Positions 35,963 to 47,500 of a stretch of 64,000 bases of DNA are shown here, one piece after another (positions within the stretch are counted from its first letter, which is position 1; each line of letters starts with the position of its first letter). A program made the translations under genes and the position numbers. Under the pieces are notes generated by a model. That model did not search any database. It was given only the letters and a program-made list of their open reading frames with translations, and had not been told where the DNA came from. Origin of the DNA: an uncultured Carboxylicivirga sp. (GTDB lineage Bacteria; Bacteroidota; Bacteroidia; Bacteroidales; Marinilabiliaceae); the NCBI RefSeq assembly GCF_963674565.1, contig NZ_OY771430.1, positions 2,356,001-2,420,000 on the forward strand, read 5' to 3'.

Positions 35963-36988
35963 TTACTCTATACAAGCTTTATAATCCCACTCATCTTCTC
36001 CTTTCAATATTTTATCAGGAGTATATTTTTGTATTTCATCATCCGATAACTGAAAAGACCAGTCTACCCTGTTTTTTGATAATGCACCAGGCCCTTTCGA
36101 ATTATATTCAGCATAATATGCTGTTTTCTCTTTTTCTGAACTTCCCCAATTATGCCATCCTTCAGGCTTTATTTGTTTATCGAGATAACAATTAATAAAC
36201 ACTGTTTTTGCGTAAGGTCTCCATGGCCGTCCTAAATAGAATGTACTGTCTTCTGCGTTACCAGTGATTTTACAATTCAGAAAAACAAAACCATATTCCT
36301 GATCTTTTTCTGTAGAAGCAGCCGTAACATATCCCTCTTCCTTGCAAAAAATATCGCACCTATCAAAAACTGCTACCGACCAGCCAAAGATAAAATCCAC
36401 CGTCCCTTCGATGTAACAGTTTCTATAATACTGACGACTTCCCTTCCCGTGAGGATAAAGAGTATCCTGATGACCAAGAAATTTACAATTATCAAAAACA
36501 ACCCGATCCCCCTCCACTCTAACAGCCACTGCCTGCCCGACAGGTCCTGCAGAATTCTCAAAGGTTAGATTTCGTGCTGTAAAGTCATTTCCGAAAACAA
36601 AGAAACCTGACGAACCCGTTGTGCCAATTTCTTCGCCGAAACGATTCTTTTTTGACGCATAATCATCATAGGTTATAACTGTCTGTTCTTTATTTTCCCC
36701 AATTAATGTGACATTAACTTTTGAAGCTGCCAGAATCAACTTTTCTTTATAAGTACCCTTCTTTATAAAAATGGTAGTTACTTTCTTCCTGAAATCAGGC
36801 ACAGCATTAATAGCTTCCTGAACTTTTACAAAATCACCACTCCCATCTGACGCAACCACAAAATCATAATCATTTTCACATCCTAAAGCAGAATAAAATA
36901 CCGAAGCAAATAGAAGAAGCAAGAGACTCTTCTTGATATTTTCTTTACGTTGAAGTGTTAGTTGTTTTCTACTTAAAATGACTTTCAT
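35963..36988 (-). CDS. CE8 pectinesterase
   Basis: This enzyme of about 341 residues has a lipobox LGC (ALGCEND) after a long basic N-terminus. The CE8 beta-helix shows all main motifs: SDGSGDFVKVQEAIN at the start, GQAVAVRV, GHQDTLY with the first catalytic Asp, GTVDFIFGWSVAVFD with the nucleophile Asp, and YLGRPWRPYAKTVF with the binding Arg. The enzyme demethylates pectin so that the GH28 enzyme encoded just downstream can cut it. I prefer the ATG at 36988; another in-frame ATG at 37012 adds eight residues. The divergent AraC-type regulator gene begins 332 bp away. Confidence 0.9.
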   Translation of the reverse strand: MKVILSRKQLTLQRKENIKKSLLLLLFASVFYSALGCENDYDFVVASDGSGDFVKVQEAINAVPDFRKKVTTIFIKKGTYKEKLILAASKVNVTLIGENKEQTVITYDDYASKKNRFGEEIGTTGSSGFFVFGNDFTARNLTFENSAGPVGQAVAVRVEGDRVVFDNCKFLGHQDTLYPHGKGSRQYYRNCYIEGTVDFIFGWSVAVFDRCDIFCKEEGYVTAASTEKDQEYGFVFLNCKITGNAEDSTFYLGRPWRPYAKTVFINCYLDKQIKPEGWHNWGSSEKEKTAYYAEYNSKGPGALSKNRVDWSFQLSDDEIQKYTPDKILKGEDEWDYKACIE

Positions 36989-37320
36989 TTCTTCATCGGT
37001 ATGAAATTCCAATATAAATATGCATAAAAATCACCTTTAGTTCCAAAATCAGCAAAAACACTCTTTCTATTGAATATCTGCAACTTAAGTAATTTAAATT
37101 AAAATCACCCACCTCTTTTAGTTTATTTACCCCCTATATTTTTTTCTTCAAAAAGCATACTTCATGAGTGTATAGCCCGATTTTGAAGTAACGAAAATGC
37201 ATTGTCCAATAAAAAGACAATGTAATTTTTTCAACACGTGGTTGCATTTATTTGAATGTAACTAGAATTTGAATTTACTCTGTCCTTCTTTGGATGAGCT
37301 TTATTAATTATCTTTGCTTC
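36989..37320. promoter_or_regulatory. Divergent control region of the pectin pair and AraC-type gene
   Basis: The 332 bp between pectinesterase and the AraC-type regulator must hold both promoters. I see one clear inverted repeat, CATTGTC (37200-37206) and GACAATG (37216-37222), spaced by nine bases and followed by a T run. It could be an operator or a small hairpin. No consensus TTTG/TAnnTTTG promoter of correct spacing is evident. Confidence 0.4.
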
Positions 37321-38940
37321 ATGCGCAAAGTATTATTTTATTTACTACTGTTTACTGGTTGTCAATATTCTATAAGCCAGGAAGGTAACAAAACAGATTT
37401 ATCAACTATTCAATCATTGATTGAAAAAGGAGATTTGGCTACTTCAGCAAATGATACAACCACCGCTATTTCCAGTTTTAACAGTGTTTTGGACATTTAC
37501 AACCAAAATTTAAACACAAGTATCGCTAAGCAATGTGGGTATGCTGCGATGCGCTTGTCCAAAATTTATTTTGATATTGGCAATTACACAAAATCGTTAG
37601 ATGCTTCTATCAAAGGCATTAGAATTGTTGAAAATACAGATAATGATGCTGAACTCCTCTCTAATTTATATCATACAGCCGGTAATGTTTATTCGGTATT
37701 TGAAGATCACGAAAAAGCGCATATATATTATAATGAAGGGTTAAAGTATGTACGAGAAACGAAGGATTATGAACTTGAGTCTTTCTTTTTAAATAATTTA
37801 ACTGCCATGTGCTGTTATACTAAAAACATTGAACAAGCTAAAATATATAACAACCAGGCAAAACAACTACCATTAAAAGACACTATTAAGCAACTCTATT
37901 ATTACTCACTAAATAATGGTTTTATCACACTGGCTGAAGATAAATTACAACAGGCAATCGTTCATTATAAAAGATCAATCAACTATGCTTCTGAACCAGG
38001 CATGAGTCCGAAGTTTCTGGCAGCTTCGTATTCTGAGATTTACAAAATATACGAAGAAACAAATGAGATTGACTCGGCTCTTTTTTATCTGGAGAAATAC
38101 AAGACCCTTTCAGAAAGAGAGAATTACACCTATATGATTATTGATAGTTACAAAACCTTATCAAGACTCTATAACAAGGCAAATGAACGAGATAAAGCTC
38201 TTTTATACCAGGATAAATATTTTCTACTTGCAGATTCTATGATGAATAATCGTGAGTTTAATCGTGTGAGAAACAAACAGTCGGCATATGAAAAAGATAA
38301 AAGCAACAGCTATATAAATGAATTAACAACAACTATATCAGAGCAAAAACTCATTTTAACTATCATCATTTCATTTTTAGTAATACTGATAACCTTATTA
38401 ACGTTACTATTGGTTCAAAAGAGAAAACTACAACTTGCCTATCATGATATATTTGAGCGTAATAAAGAATTAATTACAATTGAAGAAAAATACTCTCAGG
38501 CGAAAAAACGGATATCAGAGCTTACGATTGAAGAAACCATCAACGATGAAGAACATAAATCCAGCGGATTAAAAGAGGAACAACGATCTGATTTACTAAA
38601 AAAGATTAACCAGATCATGGAATCAGAGAACTATTATTGCAACCCTGATTTTAGTCTTGCTGAGTTGGCCAGTCTGGTTCAATCAAACACCAAATATGTA
38701 TCTCAGATTATCAATGAAACTTACGGCATTAATTTCCGCACCTTCATAAATGAGTACAGGGTAAAGCTTTCAAGAAAAAGGTTAACGGATACTGAAAACT
38801 ACGGTCATTTCACCATAAAAGCCATTGCCGAAAGTGTTGGTTTTAAATCACAATCCAACTTTATTCTCTCTTTTAGAAAAATTACAGGAATCACTCCTTC
38901 CATCTATCAAAATATGGCTCAAAAAGAAAATAAATCTTAA
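37321..38940 (+). CDS. TPR-transmembrane AraC-family transcriptional regulator
   Basis: The 539-residue product has a signal peptide (MRKVLFYLLLFTGCQYSISQ). A periplasmic or extracytoplasmic run of about six TPR-like helix pairs (about 25-325; AAMRLSKIYFDIGNYTKSLDASIKG) follows, then one membrane helix (LILTIIISFLVILITLLTLLLV, about 343-364) and a cytoplasmic coiled coil. An AraC-type DNA-binding domain lies at the C-terminus (about 430-535), with NPDFSLAELASLVQSNTKYVSQIIN and FTIKAIAESVGFKSQSNFILSFRKITG. It resembles simplified one-component sensors of Bacteroidota. Placed divergently to the pectinase genes it may regulate them, or the secreted proteins downstream. The ATG at 37321 is preferred over one nine codons earlier because it begins the signal peptide. 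Confidence 0.85.
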   Translation: MRKVLFYLLLFTGCQYSISQEGNKTDLSTIQSLIEKGDLATSANDTTTAISSFNSVLDIYNQNLNTSIAKQCGYAAMRLSKIYFDIGNYTKSLDASIKGIRIVENTDNDAELLSNLYHTAGNVYSVFEDHEKAHIYYNEGLKYVRETKDYELESFFLNNLTAMCCYTKNIEQAKIYNNQAKQLPLKDTIKQLYYYSLNNGFITLAEDKLQQAIVHYKRSINYASEPGMSPKFLAASYSEIYKIYEETNEIDSALFYLEKYKTLSERENYTYMIIDSYKTLSRLYNKANERDKALLYQDKYFLLADSMMNNREFNRVRNKQSAYEKDKSNSYINELTTTISEQKLILTIIISFLVILITLLTLLLVQKRKLQLAYHDIFERNKELITIEEKYSQAKKRISELTIEETINDEEHKSSGLKEEQRSDLLKKINQIMESENYYCNPDFSLAELASLVQSNTKYVSQIINETYGINFRTFINEYRVKLSRKRLTDTENYGHFTIKAIAESVGFKSQSNFILSFRKITGITPSIYQNMAQKENKS

Positions 38941-39106
38941 ATTTTTCTCACATACCCCCCTATTTTGTATTATTGTTTCACCGATTCAAGAATCAGTAAC
39001 TATTGTTTTTTTATAAAATACCGGATACAGCTACTTTCGCCAACGATTCGGTTTTGAGACAGACCGACCTTTATACCATTAATTACACAATTTAAATCGT
39101 TCATTT

Positions 39107-42100
39107 ATGCGAAAGAGTCTACTTATGATGGTGGCGTTTTACATTTGTATTTTGCCATTTAATTCATTCGGACAAAAAACAGATAAGACGTCACCGACAC
39201 TTATCAAATCTGTTCGGAAAGGAAATCAGATGATGCCTGTTTCACCTGCAAAGGCAAAGGGCAAACCACTTAATTCAGAATTCTATCTTCAAACCTATAA
39301 ACCTCTACCCGCTTCTCCTTTTACTAAATCACAGATTGGATTTAGATTAAAAGAGCAGGAAGTATCATTAAAACTTGCTGAAGAATTGGGAGACCAAACT
39401 CTTTATGCCAACGTGGTCTATTCCGACACATGGACAGATTATGCAATTTATGAAATACCTTATGGTATTTACTCATTCACCGCTTCTGAAACTACCGACT
39501 TTACTATTCATTATGAGGATATTGGTCTGGCATGTAATGCGGGGGTACATGCAAATGGTAAGTTTTATGGTATTCACCCAATTACGTTATTCGGTGCAAT
39601 GACAGGAGTTGGCTATTTTGTCGTTAACACCGATACCTGGGAAGATGAGAAAAATTACATTGTTGATGAAGCTGGTTACGATGCCATGGCCAGCAATATG
39701 ACTTTTGACCCTACTACCAATACTATTTTTGCATTAAGATACAATGCAGACTTAACCGGCTTTAACTGGGCAACTGTTGATACTGCATCATTCACCTTTA
39801 ATAACCTGGCAACCTGGACTGGTACATTTTCGACGATAGCACTTGCAACAAGTTCTGAAGGAACCATTTATGGAATTGGCAGTAACGGAAATTTATACAC
39901 TTTTGACAAAGCAGATGGAAAGCCAACCTTAATAGGAGCTACAGGCGTTTATCCTGCCAATTACTCTCAATCTGCTGTATACAACGGACAAACCAACGAA
40001 TTACTTTGGTGTGCATTGACCTATACAGGTTCGCATATGTATACGGTTAATTTAACAACCGGAGAAGCCACAAAGCTATTCAGTTTTCCAAACAACGAAC
40101 AATTGGTAGGATTATATACCAATACTCCATCAGCAAAGGATGAAGCTCCTGCTGCAGTGGCAGACTTAACTTACACTCCAGATTTTGATGGTGCCTTAAC
40201 AGGTAATATTTCATTTACAGTACCTGAACTTTCGTTTTCGGGGAGCAGATTAACAGGTAACCTTAGTGTAATAACCAAAATTGATGGTATTGTATCAAAC
40301 GAACAAGACTTACCTGTTGGAACTACAGTTACTCTACCTGTTAGTTTGACTAATGACAATCACACTTTCTCTGTTATTACCACAAATAATATGGGTACAA
40401 GTCCGCTGGCTACATTAACCAAATACATCGGAAATGACAACCCAAAAGCGGTTACCAATCTTACTTTTAGTATTAATGAAGGCATAAGTCAGTTAACCTG
40501 GGATGCTCCAACAGAAGGTATATACGAAGGTTATATTAATCCTTCAGAATTGTATTATACTGTTACCCGATTACCTGATAATGTTGTTGTAGCCGATCAT
40601 TTAACTACAACATCCTATTCAGAAACAATGCCTACAATTATGGCTCGCTATTCATATGAGGTGGTTACCTATAATGGATCTGAAAAACCTGGTGTTAAAG
40701 CTACTACTCAGGAGTTTGTATTTGGCGATGGTTTTGAACCTCCATATATCCAGCCTTTTGATGATTCTAATGCACTTGAATACTTTAATATCGTTGATAA
40801 CAACGGAGATAATTCTAGCTGGCAATTATTATATCAGGTTGTTGCATACTGGCCAAATACCTATGAAAACAAGGATGCTGACGATTGGTTGATTTCACCG
40901 GCTATGGCCTTAAAAGCAGGTATCAAATATAAGCTTGATTTTTCCACAAAATCACTTTGGTCTCCTGGAATTGAGAGCATGCGTGTGGCCTTGGGAACAT
41001 CGCAAATTGACATCAGTACATTTACTCAGGAACTTTGGAACAATACTTCAATAGATTTTTATGAATATACCGATCAATCTGTTGAGTTTTCAGTTGACAC
41101 AGATGGTAAATATTACATTGGATTTTATGCCTATTCTCCGGTTACAACAAGTAGTGGTTTATATTTAGATTATCTGAATATTGAAAAAATAGGTGCTTTT
41201 GAAGCTCCGGCCAAAGTTAATGACCTGACTCTAACACCAGATGCAGCTGATGACCTGAAAGCTACCCTTTCATTTACTGCTCCAACATTAAATCTGAATG
41301 GGGAATCTTTGTCTGAAATTACTCAAATTGAAATCTTCAGAAATGATGACTTAACCAATAGTGTATATACATTCTCAAATCCAGTCCCTGGTGCAAACCT
41401 TACATGGACAGATGAAAACGTTCCTTATGTAGGTTATAACTCTTACACTATTATTCCATCTAATTCAGGTGGTGAAGGAGAACATGCATTTATCAGAGAC
41501 TTTATTGGTGTTTACACAGCACCATACAGCGAATCCTTTGATAACGAATCTTCAATGGAGTTCTTTTCATTCCAAAGTTTAGCTACCGAAACAAGCAATT
41601 GGTCATACAACGCTTATTACCAATGTATAGAAGGTGCAAACTGGTCTAACATTGCTGATGAATGGCTATTTCTTCCTGAATTAAAACTTGAAGGAAATAT
41701 GGTTTATGAGATCTCATTCAGTTACACAACATATGGTATTGGAGATTTTGATTTAACATTAGGAAGGTCTGCAACTACAGAAGCTCAAACTGTTATCAAC
41801 AGCATTCCGTCTGAGCCTGTATATGCTGCAAAGAATGTGTCCCTTTTATTTTCCACTGATGATGAAGGTAACTATGTACCTGCATTACATATGACAGCTG
41901 GTGATGCTTACTGGTACTTCTTTATACAAATTGATAATATAAGTGTTATCAAAAAAGCCCCAACACAGTCGCCTGGCCCAATTCAGAATGCAGTTCTACA
42001 GGCAGATGCAAACGGACTAAAACAGGTGAATATCACCTTTAATGCCCCAAGTGAAGCATACAATGGTGGGACACTGGAATCAATAACAAAGATAAACATC

Positions 42101-44494
42101 TTCAAAACAAACGATATTATTGCCTCTCAAAGCTTTGAATCACCTGCTGTAGGAGAAGAATTAAGCTGGACAGATAGCAATGTAGCTTATGGATATGTAA
42201 AATATGCTTTCACCTCTGAAAATGAATACGGTAAAGGAGCAACTGTAATTGATTCTGTTTATGTTGGTCCCGACACTCCAACCTCAATAAGCGGTTTAAC
42301 ACTGACAGCTGATGCATCAAACGCAAATGCCACTCTTAGCTGGTCAGCACCTATTGGTGAGAATAACGGGTACATCGATTACAATTCTTTAACCTATAAC
42401 ATTTATTCATATGACCTTGACAGAGGTGAATTTGTACTGCAAGTAGAAGGTATTACAGAAACTACCTATAATATGCAGGAAAATATCAGCGGAGAAATGC
42501 AGGTGTTGTATTATGCTGTTAGTCCTGTATTAAATGAGTATGAAGCTCAACCAATAGTTGGTCATGTAGTATTGGGAACTCCTTATAAATTACCTTTCAA
42601 TGAGTCGTTTGCTGAAATGACAACCTCTACAACACCATGGGTTATTGCAGGCAGTGAAAATAGCGTTTGGACAATCACTAGCGACATTTACACAGCAAGC
42701 GGCTTAACGGTTTCTTCTCAGGATAATGATGCAGGTATGCTATTCTTCTACAACCCTTATGGTTATGGAAGCGGTTATATTGAATTACCGAAAGTTGAAT
42801 TGTACAAAAAGAATGTTGCAAGTAATCGTTTACGTTTTTGGTTATACCAAAGTCCTTCACTTGCGACTCAAAGTTCGGTGATGTATCTCCAGATTTCAGC
42901 TGATGACAACGAGTTTGAATCATTTACCGAAGAAATTCCTCTGAATGATGGTGAAGGATGGACTCCTTATACATTCAACCTGGATGCTTATAAATCTTCG
43001 CAATATATTAAAATAAGGATTTATGCATATGTGAACAGCTACACAGAAGCTATGTTACTGGACAACATCAGTATATACAGCGTCTTCCCTGAAGATCTTT
43101 CTGTAAGCAGTATTTCTGGTCCCGAATCAATGATAGCCGCTGAAACAACGGAATTTACTGTTGGAATTCAGAATATTGGTTCAAACGATGTATTAGGAAG
43201 TAATTATACCATCTCGCTATACAATGGCGAACAACTTCTTGCAACGCAAAATGGAGTGGATCTGACTGCTGAAAAAACAGCATCTATTAACTTCATGGTA
43301 ACACCTGATGTAACAGAAGTTGGTAATACATGGAATCTGAATGCAACGATCGATTACAGTGCAGATCAGGTTACCAATAACAATTCAAGCAATAATCTCG
43401 ATGTTCTTATTGAAGCAACAAATCTTCCTGTAGTTGATGATTTAAGCGCAATCAGTTCTGAGCAGGGTGTACTATTAAACTGGACTCAACCAAACCTTGA
43501 TTATACAATTCCTGATGTGGAAGGTTTTGAAAATCAAATTTCATTATCCATTGATAATTTCGAAAACTGGAAAACAGTTGACCTTGACGGACAATATACA
43601 GGAGTAGTAACTGGACTGGATTACGAAAATGCTGGTGAACCAATGGCATTCCAGATCTGGAACTACATTGATGCAAATGCAGCGGAATACAGCGAATATG
43701 TGTCACCTCATTCAGGAGATCAATGTATTATAAGCTGGACTTCGGCTGGTGTATTGGCATCTGATGAATCTCCTGTTGATCCTGAGAATAACGACTGGCT
43801 TATTTCACAAGAAATCAAACCAGGTTCGCAACTTAGCTTCTGGACAAAACAGCCAAGTTCTAATTATGGAAATGAAACATTCGAAATCTGGGCTTCGTCA
43901 GTAACAGATGCAGTAGAGGATTTTATCATAGTAGATAGCAAAGAATTAACAACAACCGATTGGGTACTTTATACGGTTCAACTGCCAGTAGATGCTAAAT
44001 ACTTTGCAATCCGTCATACTTCGGCGAGTTTTGCATTAATGATTGATGATATTTCATTAACCCCGGCAGGTGCTGAAGTATTACAGTACAATCTTTTAGG
44101 CTACAACATCTATCGTAACAACCAAAAAATGAATGATGTTTTAGTATCTGAAACTACATTTACAGATACTCCTGATGCATCATCTTCATACTCATATGCA
44201 GTAAACGTAAGTTATGAAAAAGGTGAATCAGCCTTATCAAACATCGTAGTTGTTGATTTTGTAGCAACCGGAATTAACTCGGATGCAATGCAAAACGGAT
44301 TGATCATCGGAGGGAAAGGTCAGGTGACCATTAAAGATCTGCAAGGTAAGAATGTTAAAATCTATGCTGTTGACGGCAGTCTGATTGATGACTTCGCAAC
44401 CATATCAAACAACGAAATCAAATACCTTTCAAAGGGTGTTTATGTTGTAACTATTGAGAACAAAGAGTTGTCAACAAAAATTATTGTTTACTAA
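39107..44494 (+). CDS. Giant T9SS adhesin-like protein with repeated choice-of-anchor J modules
   Basis: This 1795-residue secreted protein has a signal peptide (about 1-22). A beta-propeller-like region (about 90-340; SSEGTIYGIGSNGNLYTFDKADG) is followed by fibronectin-III-like domains. At least four choice-of-anchor J/cleaved-adhesin modules are recognised by pairs such as IQPFDDSNALEYFNIVDNNG with ADDWLISPAMALKAG, YSESFDNESSMEFFSF with ADEWLFLPELKLEG, LPFNESFAEMTTSTTPW, and NNDWLISQEIKPGSQLSFW. The end is a T9SS sorting domain (about 1725-1795; IYAVDGSLIDD, LSKGVYVVTIENKELSTKIIVY). Such modules occur in gingipain/HagA haemagglutinins. No protease or glycosidase domain is visible. A binding or matrix role is likely; the ligand is unknown. 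Confidence 0.8.
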   Translation: MRKSLLMMVAFYICILPFNSFGQKTDKTSPTLIKSVRKGNQMMPVSPAKAKGKPLNSEFYLQTYKPLPASPFTKSQIGFRLKEQEVSLKLAEELGDQTLYANVVYSDTWTDYAIYEIPYGIYSFTASETTDFTIHYEDIGLACNAGVHANGKFYGIHPITLFGAMTGVGYFVVNTDTWEDEKNYIVDEAGYDAMASNMTFDPTTNTIFALRYNADLTGFNWATVDTASFTFNNLATWTGTFSTIALATSSEGTIYGIGSNGNLYTFDKADGKPTLIGATGVYPANYSQSAVYNGQTNELLWCALTYTGSHMYTVNLTTGEATKLFSFPNNEQLVGLYTNTPSAKDEAPAAVADLTYTPDFDGALTGNISFTVPELSFSGSRLTGNLSVITKIDGIVSNEQDLPVGTTVTLPVSLTNDNHTFSVITTNNMGTSPLATLTKYIGNDNPKAVTNLTFSINEGISQLTWDAPTEGIYEGYINPSELYYTVTRLPDNVVVADHLTTTSYSETMPTIMARYSYEVVTYNGSEKPGVKATTQEFVFGDGFEPPYIQPFDDSNALEYFNIVDNNGDNSSWQLLYQVVAYWPNTYENKDADDWLISPAMALKAGIKYKLDFSTKSLWSPGIESMRVALGTSQIDISTFTQELWNNTSIDFYEYTDQSVEFSVDTDGKYYIGFYAYSPVTTSSGLYLDYLNIEKIGAFEAPAKVNDLTLTPDAADDLKATLSFTAPTLNLNGESLSEITQIEIFRNDDLTNSVYTFSNPVPGANLTWTDENVPYVGYNSYTIIPSNSGGEGEHAFIRDFIGVYTAPYSESFDNESSMEFFSFQSLATETSNWSYNAYYQCIEGANWSNIADEWLFLPELKLEGNMVYEISFSYTTYGIGDFDLTLGRSATTEAQTVINSIPSEPVYAAKNVSLLFSTDDEGNYVPALHMTAGDAYWYFFIQIDNISVIKKAPTQSPGPIQNAVLQADANGLKQVNITFNAPSEAYNGGTLESITKINIFKTNDIIASQSFESPAVGEELSWTDSNVAYGYVKYAFTSENEYGKGATVIDSVYVGPDTPTSISGLTLTADASNANATLSWSAPIGENNGYIDYNSLTYNIYSYDLDRGEFVLQVEGITETTYNMQENISGEMQVLYYAVSPVLNEYEAQPIVGHVVLGTPYKLPFNESFAEMTTSTTPWVIAGSENSVWTITSDIYTASGLTVSSQDNDAGMLFFYNPYGYGSGYIELPKVELYKKNVASNRLRFWLYQSPSLATQSSVMYLQISADDNEFESFTEEIPLNDGEGWTPYTFNLDAYKSSQYIKIRIYAYVNSYTEAMLLDNISIYSVFPEDLSVSSISGPESMIAAETTEFTVGIQNIGSNDVLGSNYTISLYNGEQLLATQNGVDLTAEKTASINFMVTPDVTEVGNTWNLNATIDYSADQVTNNNSSNNLDVLIEATNLPVVDDLSAISSEQGVLLNWTQPNLDYTIPDVEGFENQISLSIDNFENWKTVDLDGQYTGVVTGLDYENAGEPMAFQIWNYIDANAAEYSEYVSPHSGDQCIISWTSAGVLASDESPVDPENNDWLISQEIKPGSQLSFWTKQPSSNYGNETFEIWASSVTDAVEDFIIVDSKELTTTDWVLYTVQLPVDAKYFAIRHTSASFALMIDDISLTPAGAEVLQYNLLGYNIYRNNQKMNDVLVSETTFTDTPDASSSYSYAVNVSYEKGESALSNIVVVDFVATGINSDAMQNGLIIGGKGQVTIKDLQGKNVKIYAVDGSLIDDFATISNNEIKYLSKGVYVVTIENKELSTKIIVY

Positions 44495-44500
44495 AACATC

Positions 44501-44536
44501 AACACCGATACTTGCTGGTAAACAAGTATCGGTGTT
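44501..44536 (+). terminator. Hairpin after the giant T9SS gene
   Basis: AACACCGATACTTG (44501-44514) and CAAGTATCGGTGTT (44523-44536) pair exactly around eight bases, 7 bp past the stop. The T tail is weak, so some read-through into the protease gene at 44572 is possible. Confidence 0.65.
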
Positions 44537-44571
44537 AACCTTACCCAATTAATCGATATAATTTACACTAG

Positions 44572-47500
44572 ATGAATAGAATAAGAAAAATGCTGGTTTT
44601 GGCAGTTTTGGTTCAATTATCTCTTTTGAATCATTTAGAGGCACAAATCAGCTTTGGGGGAACTCCAATTAGTTTCAGACAAGCAAAGGCATTACCTGAG
44701 ATAACTAATGTGGAAGTAAATATTAATGTGGAGCAGTTAAAAGCGGCTAACCTGTTAAGTCGTCAGGAGTCAAATAATCCACCATGCATTGCAAAAGCCA
44801 TCCCGGTGTCATATGATATGGAAAATTCGGGTACCTGGACAGCATTGGAAAATGGTGGTGAGATGTGGCAGCTTAGACTAAAAGTAAAAGATGCATTGGC
44901 CATTATTTTATCCTATGACGATTTTTTTATTCCAGAATCAGGGGAACTCTTTATCTATAGTGCTGATAAAACACATATTTTAGGAGCTTATACATCAGAA
45001 ACACACCCGAAATCTGGATCTTTTTCAACTGAAATGGTTGCCGGTGATGATATCATTCTCGAATACACATCTTCTTATAGCCACAAGGCTATGATAGCAA
45101 ATGAAAATTTCGATAATATACCGGTTATTTCTATTGATAATATCGGTTACGTTTTTGATAATGTTATCATTAAACGCTTCCCTAATTTATCAAATGTAAA
45201 CACAGAAATTGGTGAATCTTCCTCATGTATGATTAATATTAATTGTACAGAAGGTGATAACTGGCAAACAGAGAAAAAAGGGATCTGCCAAATGGCTATG
45301 TACATTTCTGGTGGTGCAGGTGGTGCAGGATGGTATGTTTGTTCTGGTGACCTTATAAATAATACGGCACAAGACTTAACACCTTATGTTATTTCAGCTT
45401 TTCACTGCTATGAGGGTGCATCAGCAAACGACTTAACAAAATGGCAGTTTACCTTTGGTTATGAATCTCCTGGTTGTGAAGACGCTACTCCTTTAGAAAC
45501 TCATACCATTACAGGTTGCTATTTACGTGTAGCAACTCCTATCGAAGCTGGTTCTGATGGTTTATTGGTAGAATTATCAGAAGACATCCCTGCCGAATGG
45601 GATGTTTATTACAACGGTTGGGACCGACGAGACATTGTAACTGAAGGAGGTGGCGTAGGAATCCATCACCCGGCAGGTGACATCAAAAAAATATCAACTT
45701 TTGAAACCTATATCTCCGGATCATGGCCTGGAGAAGTTTATGGAGCAACCGATGCACACTGGAATCTTCAATTTATTGAAACAGCCAATGGTCACTCTGT
45801 AACTGAAGGAGGCTCATCAGGCTCTTCTTTATTCAATAGTAATCATTTGATTATAGGAACCTTAACCGGAGGTAACTCTTCTTGTTCTTATCTTTCAGGC
45901 AGCAACTACTATGGTAAATTATGGTATCACTGGGACCAGTTTGGAAGTGATGAAACTACCCAAATGAAAACCTGGCTTGACCCATTGGATCTGGGAGTGG
46001 AAACGTTGGCAGGAACAGCTTACAACCCTACCAGTCCACGTATCAGCAGTCCATATAAAACAATTGAATTAGAAGGATCTGATGTTATTGGAGTTGCAGG
46101 AAGCGCAACTAAAGTTTTAATTGAAGGCTATAATCTGGATGATGTAATTTCCGTGTCGTCAGAAGAACAGTTTGAGGTCTCTGCAGATAATGAAAATTGG
46201 TCAAATAGTGTAACCCTTCCACTGGATGGTGGAGCTTTATATGTTCGTTTTCTTCCAACAGCCATCGGACATCAATCTGGTTTAATAACTTTATCTAACA
46301 ATCTGGCTCCTACAATTTACATTAACGCAAAAGCCTCCAGTTGTCCTGAATTTGTTTTTGATAATAGCGAATTACCTGTTGCAACATTCAATCAGTCATA
46401 TTCTGTTTTTGCAACTGTCAGCAACACAACTACCAATCTTGCAAACTACGAAATTGTAGACGGTCAATTACCATTAGGTATTGAAATTTTGAGTGAAACA
46501 GGAGAAATTGCCGGAACACCTCTGGAAGCTGGTTACTTTGACATTACCTTATTGGTGACTGATGAAAATGGCTGTTTTGCTACCATCGATTACCAATTAT
46601 ATGTTCAGTGTGTTACTATCAATGAATTTCCTTTTATCGAAAGCTTTGAGTATGGTTTCCCTTCATGCTGGTCGGAAATAAAAGAATCTGGCAAGTATTA
46701 CTGGAGTAATCAAACAGGCGGAAATATTGGTAACGAGCACCCTGACAAAGCCTATGACGGAGACTATAATATGATATTCAGAAGTGAAGATTACAATTCA
46801 AACATTTCATATCTGGTAACACCTGCATTCGACATTACATCTTTATCAAACCCGGTTCTGTCATTTGCTCACACACAAGAAAATTGGTTAGGCGATCAGG
46901 ATGAACTAAAAGTTTATTACAAAATTTCAGCTTCTGATGAATGGATCGAAATGGCATCCTTTACGGAGGATATTAAGGATTGGACCGTTGAAAGCTTTGT
47001 ATTACCTGAAAAGAGTTCTGAATTAACAATTGGATTCAAAGCCATTGGTGGATATGCTTATGGTGTTGTAATGGATGATGTAAGAGTTGGTAATCCGGTT
47101 ATTACTCCTGCCACAAATAATCTAGCCTTGAGCGAATTTACTGTAACTGGCAATCAGCCTGTCGCTGAAATTGAAATTGCAGCTTCGTCATTGGCTGAAA
47201 ACATAACAGTTACATGTTCCGAACCTTTTGCTGTTTCATCAGACAAGCAAAACTGGGGATTAACATGCGAGATTGAGAAAGATGGTGGCATACTTTATAT
47301 TACCTACACTTCTGCTCCTGGTAATGCAAACGAAAATGTAATCAACCTGCAAAGTACGGCCACTGAGACTGATATCACCATTACTGATACTACAACAGGA
47401 TTGGACGAACTTTCTAATTTCATAACAGGCGTTTCAGTTGTGAATCCGTTTTCTAATCAATTGGAATTAAGCTGGACAGCAGATTTAAAATCCATTGAAA

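Noticed and set aside
37289..37316. TTTG and TATCTTTG before the AraC-type gene as a promoter
   Set aside because: The spacer is only 16 bp and the -7 box ends 4 bp before the start codon, which would give an almost leaderless message; probably chance.
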